Notes under the pieces: generated by a model
Told to the model about the DNA's origin: nothing
Databases searched by the model: none
The model's input: only the letters and a program-made list of their open reading frames with translations
In this document: positions 4,989 to 5,651 of the stretch, one piece after another
Numbering within the stretch: the stretch's first letter is position 1
Layout of the letters: every line of letters starts with the position of its first letter
Assembly: GCA_964345215.1 (NCBI GenBank)
Contig: CAYFQH010000084.1
Span: forward strand, 1-5,651
DNA length: 5,651 nucleotides
Reading direction: 5' to 3'
Origin: CAYFQH01 sp964345215
Lineage (GTDB): Bacteria; Bacillota; Clostridia; Christensenellales; Aristaeellaceae
Position numbers and translations under genes: made by a program

Positions 4989-5511
4989 AGCAAATTTTTC
5001 CTACCAGCGCACCCAAAAGCTTACCCTATTGGCGATGCTGTTAAGCCTGGCGCTGATTTTAGGCTATATAGAACACTTGGTGCCCATTATTACTACGGTG
5101 CCCGGGGTAAAGCTGGGCCTGTCTAACATTGTACTGCTGATCTGTTTATATGCCATCGGAGCCAAAGAAACCATTGCCTTAATGCTGTTAAAGGTGCTCT
5201 TATCGGCTTTTTTATTTTCAGGCTTTTCCATGATGCTCTACGCCCTGGCGGGGGGCATTTTAAGCGTTTTGGCCATGCTCTTGGGCCGCTATATGCTCAA
5301 GCTGAGCCTTATTGGCACCAGTGTATTAGGCGGCGTATTTCATAATATTGGGCAAATTTTACTTGCCATTCTCGTTTTAAACCAGCCCCTATTGCTGTAC
5401 TATATGGGCATTTTAATGATTGTGGGCACTGTCACAGGGCTTTTGACCGGCCTGGTGGCCCAGCTGGTTTTAAAACATGTAAAGGTGTTTACAAAAAAGT
5501 TCGCCCGCTGA
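4975..5511 (+). CDS. Gx transporter family protein (heptaprenyl diphosphate synthase component I family)
   Basis: Integral membrane protein of 178 residues, the usual size for this family (Pfam Hpre_diP_synt_I). Hydrophobic segments lie at about 16-39, 48-62, 66-85, 87-104, 112-136 and 140-165. The hallmark LGYIEHLVP...PGVKLGLSNIVLL (29-55) and HNIGQ (123-127) are present. The family name comes from homology to a component of heptaprenyl diphosphate synthase, but the membrane topology suggests a transporter-like role, perhaps for an isoprenoid-related or other small substrate; the function is not settled. The start is supported by GGGAG (4963-4967), 7 nt upstream, inside the end of the NusG-II gene. 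No polyprenyl synthetase catalytic subunit or ApbE-type flavin transferase, which I associate with this pair in clostridia, is present in the window, and a terminator closes the operon at once. Confidence 0.88.
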   Translation: MASSKANFSYQRTQKLTLLAMLLSLALILGYIEHLVPIITTVPGVKLGLSNIVLLICLYAIGAKETIALMLLKVLLSAFLFSGFSMMLYALAGGILSVLAMLLGRYMLKLSLIGTSVLGGVFHNIGQILLAILVLNQPLLLYYMGILMIVGTVTGLLTGLVAQLVLKHVKVFTKKFAR

Positions 5512-5538
5512 GTTTTTGTTTTGAGGCTCATAAAAAGC

Positions 5539-5575
5539 AAAGCCCCCGTCTTTTATGATAAAGGCGGGGGTTTTG
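5539..5575 (+). terminator. Terminator of the NusG-II / Gx transporter operon
   Basis: CCCCCG and the following TCTTT (5543-5553) pair with AAAGG and CGGGGG (5560-5570) through 11 base pairs, one a G-U wobble, around the loop TATGAT. Outer A-T pairs extend it, and TTTTG follows. It starts about 28 nt after the Gx transporter stop codon. Confidence 0.92.
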
Positions 5576-5630
5576 TGTAAGGGCAGGCAAACTGCTGCCT
5601 CAGGGTGCCTAACAAGTCGACACCCTCCCA
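5576..5630. other. Non-coding tail with two small hairpins
   Basis: No gene is visible. GGCAG (5582-5586) pairs with CTGCC (5595-5599), and AGGGTG (5602-5607) pairs with CACCCT (5621-5626) around a 13-nt loop. Neither is followed by a T-run. They may belong to the leader or flank of a gene beyond the right edge. Confidence 0.35.
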
Positions 5631-5651
5631 ATAAAATGAAATTCATTTTAT
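5631..5651. repeat. Perfect 21-nt palindrome at the right edge
   Basis: Arms ATAAAATGAA (5631-5640) and TTCATTTTAT (5642-5651) are perfect reverse complements around a single central A. The window stops exactly at the end of the right arm. It could be an operator-like site ahead of the next gene, or an edge effect of assembly; the flanking sequence needed to decide is not shown. Confidence 0.6.

Noticed and set aside
1..5651. tRNA genes, CRISPR arrays, insertion sequences, origins of replication
   Set aside because: None could be seen on either strand by eye: no cloverleaf, no spaced direct repeats, no transposase frame, no DnaA-box cluster.

Overview
This window reads as chromosomal DNA of a Gram-positive bacterium, most likely Bacillota and probably class Clostridia. 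The basis is the purine-rich Shine-Dalgarno sites ahead of nearly every gene, sigma-A-type promoters with 17-bp spacers, use of TTG starts, dense intrinsic terminators, and an extracytoplasmic NusG-domain-II protein paired with a Gx transporter (a pair I associate with clostridia). Base composition looks moderate and even across the window. The genus cannot be named from this sequence.

Layout. Positions 1-24 hold the terminator of an unseen upstream gene. trpS (tryptophanyl-tRNA synthetase) follows from its own promoter. A 243-nt gap then holds a strong promoter and a structured leader for the rplM-rpsI operon (ribosomal proteins L13 and S9). After rpsI comes a 369-nt non-coding stretch (2216-2584) unusually rich in inverted repeats. 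It contains a strong bidirectional terminator, a pyrimidine-rich tract, and a promoter plus Shine-Dalgarno that lead into no gene. On the minus strand lies an ANT(6)/AadK-type aminoglycoside adenylyltransferase homologue, divergent from a sirtuin-type NAD-dependent protein deacylase gene on the plus strand. A second strong promoter then drives a two-gene operon: a membrane-anchored NusG-domain-II protein overlapping a Gx transporter (heptaprenyl diphosphate synthase component I family). This operon closes with a textbook terminator. The last 75 nt are non-coding and end in a perfect 21-nt palindrome.

The genes fall into three groups: translation (trpS, rplM, rpsI), a small accessory pair of enzymes (adenylyltransferase and sirtuin), and an envelope operon of poorly understood function. 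Most of the window is ordinary. I found no clear new multi-gene system. The parts most worth a second look are non-coding: an orphan transcription unit at about 2476-2608 that could be a small RNA or the remains of a displaced gene, the nested inverted repeats after rpsI, and the rplM leader with two mutually exclusive hairpins. Three genes (rplM, the adenylyltransferase, the NusG-II gene) appear to start at TTG, each decided by Shine-Dalgarno spacing.
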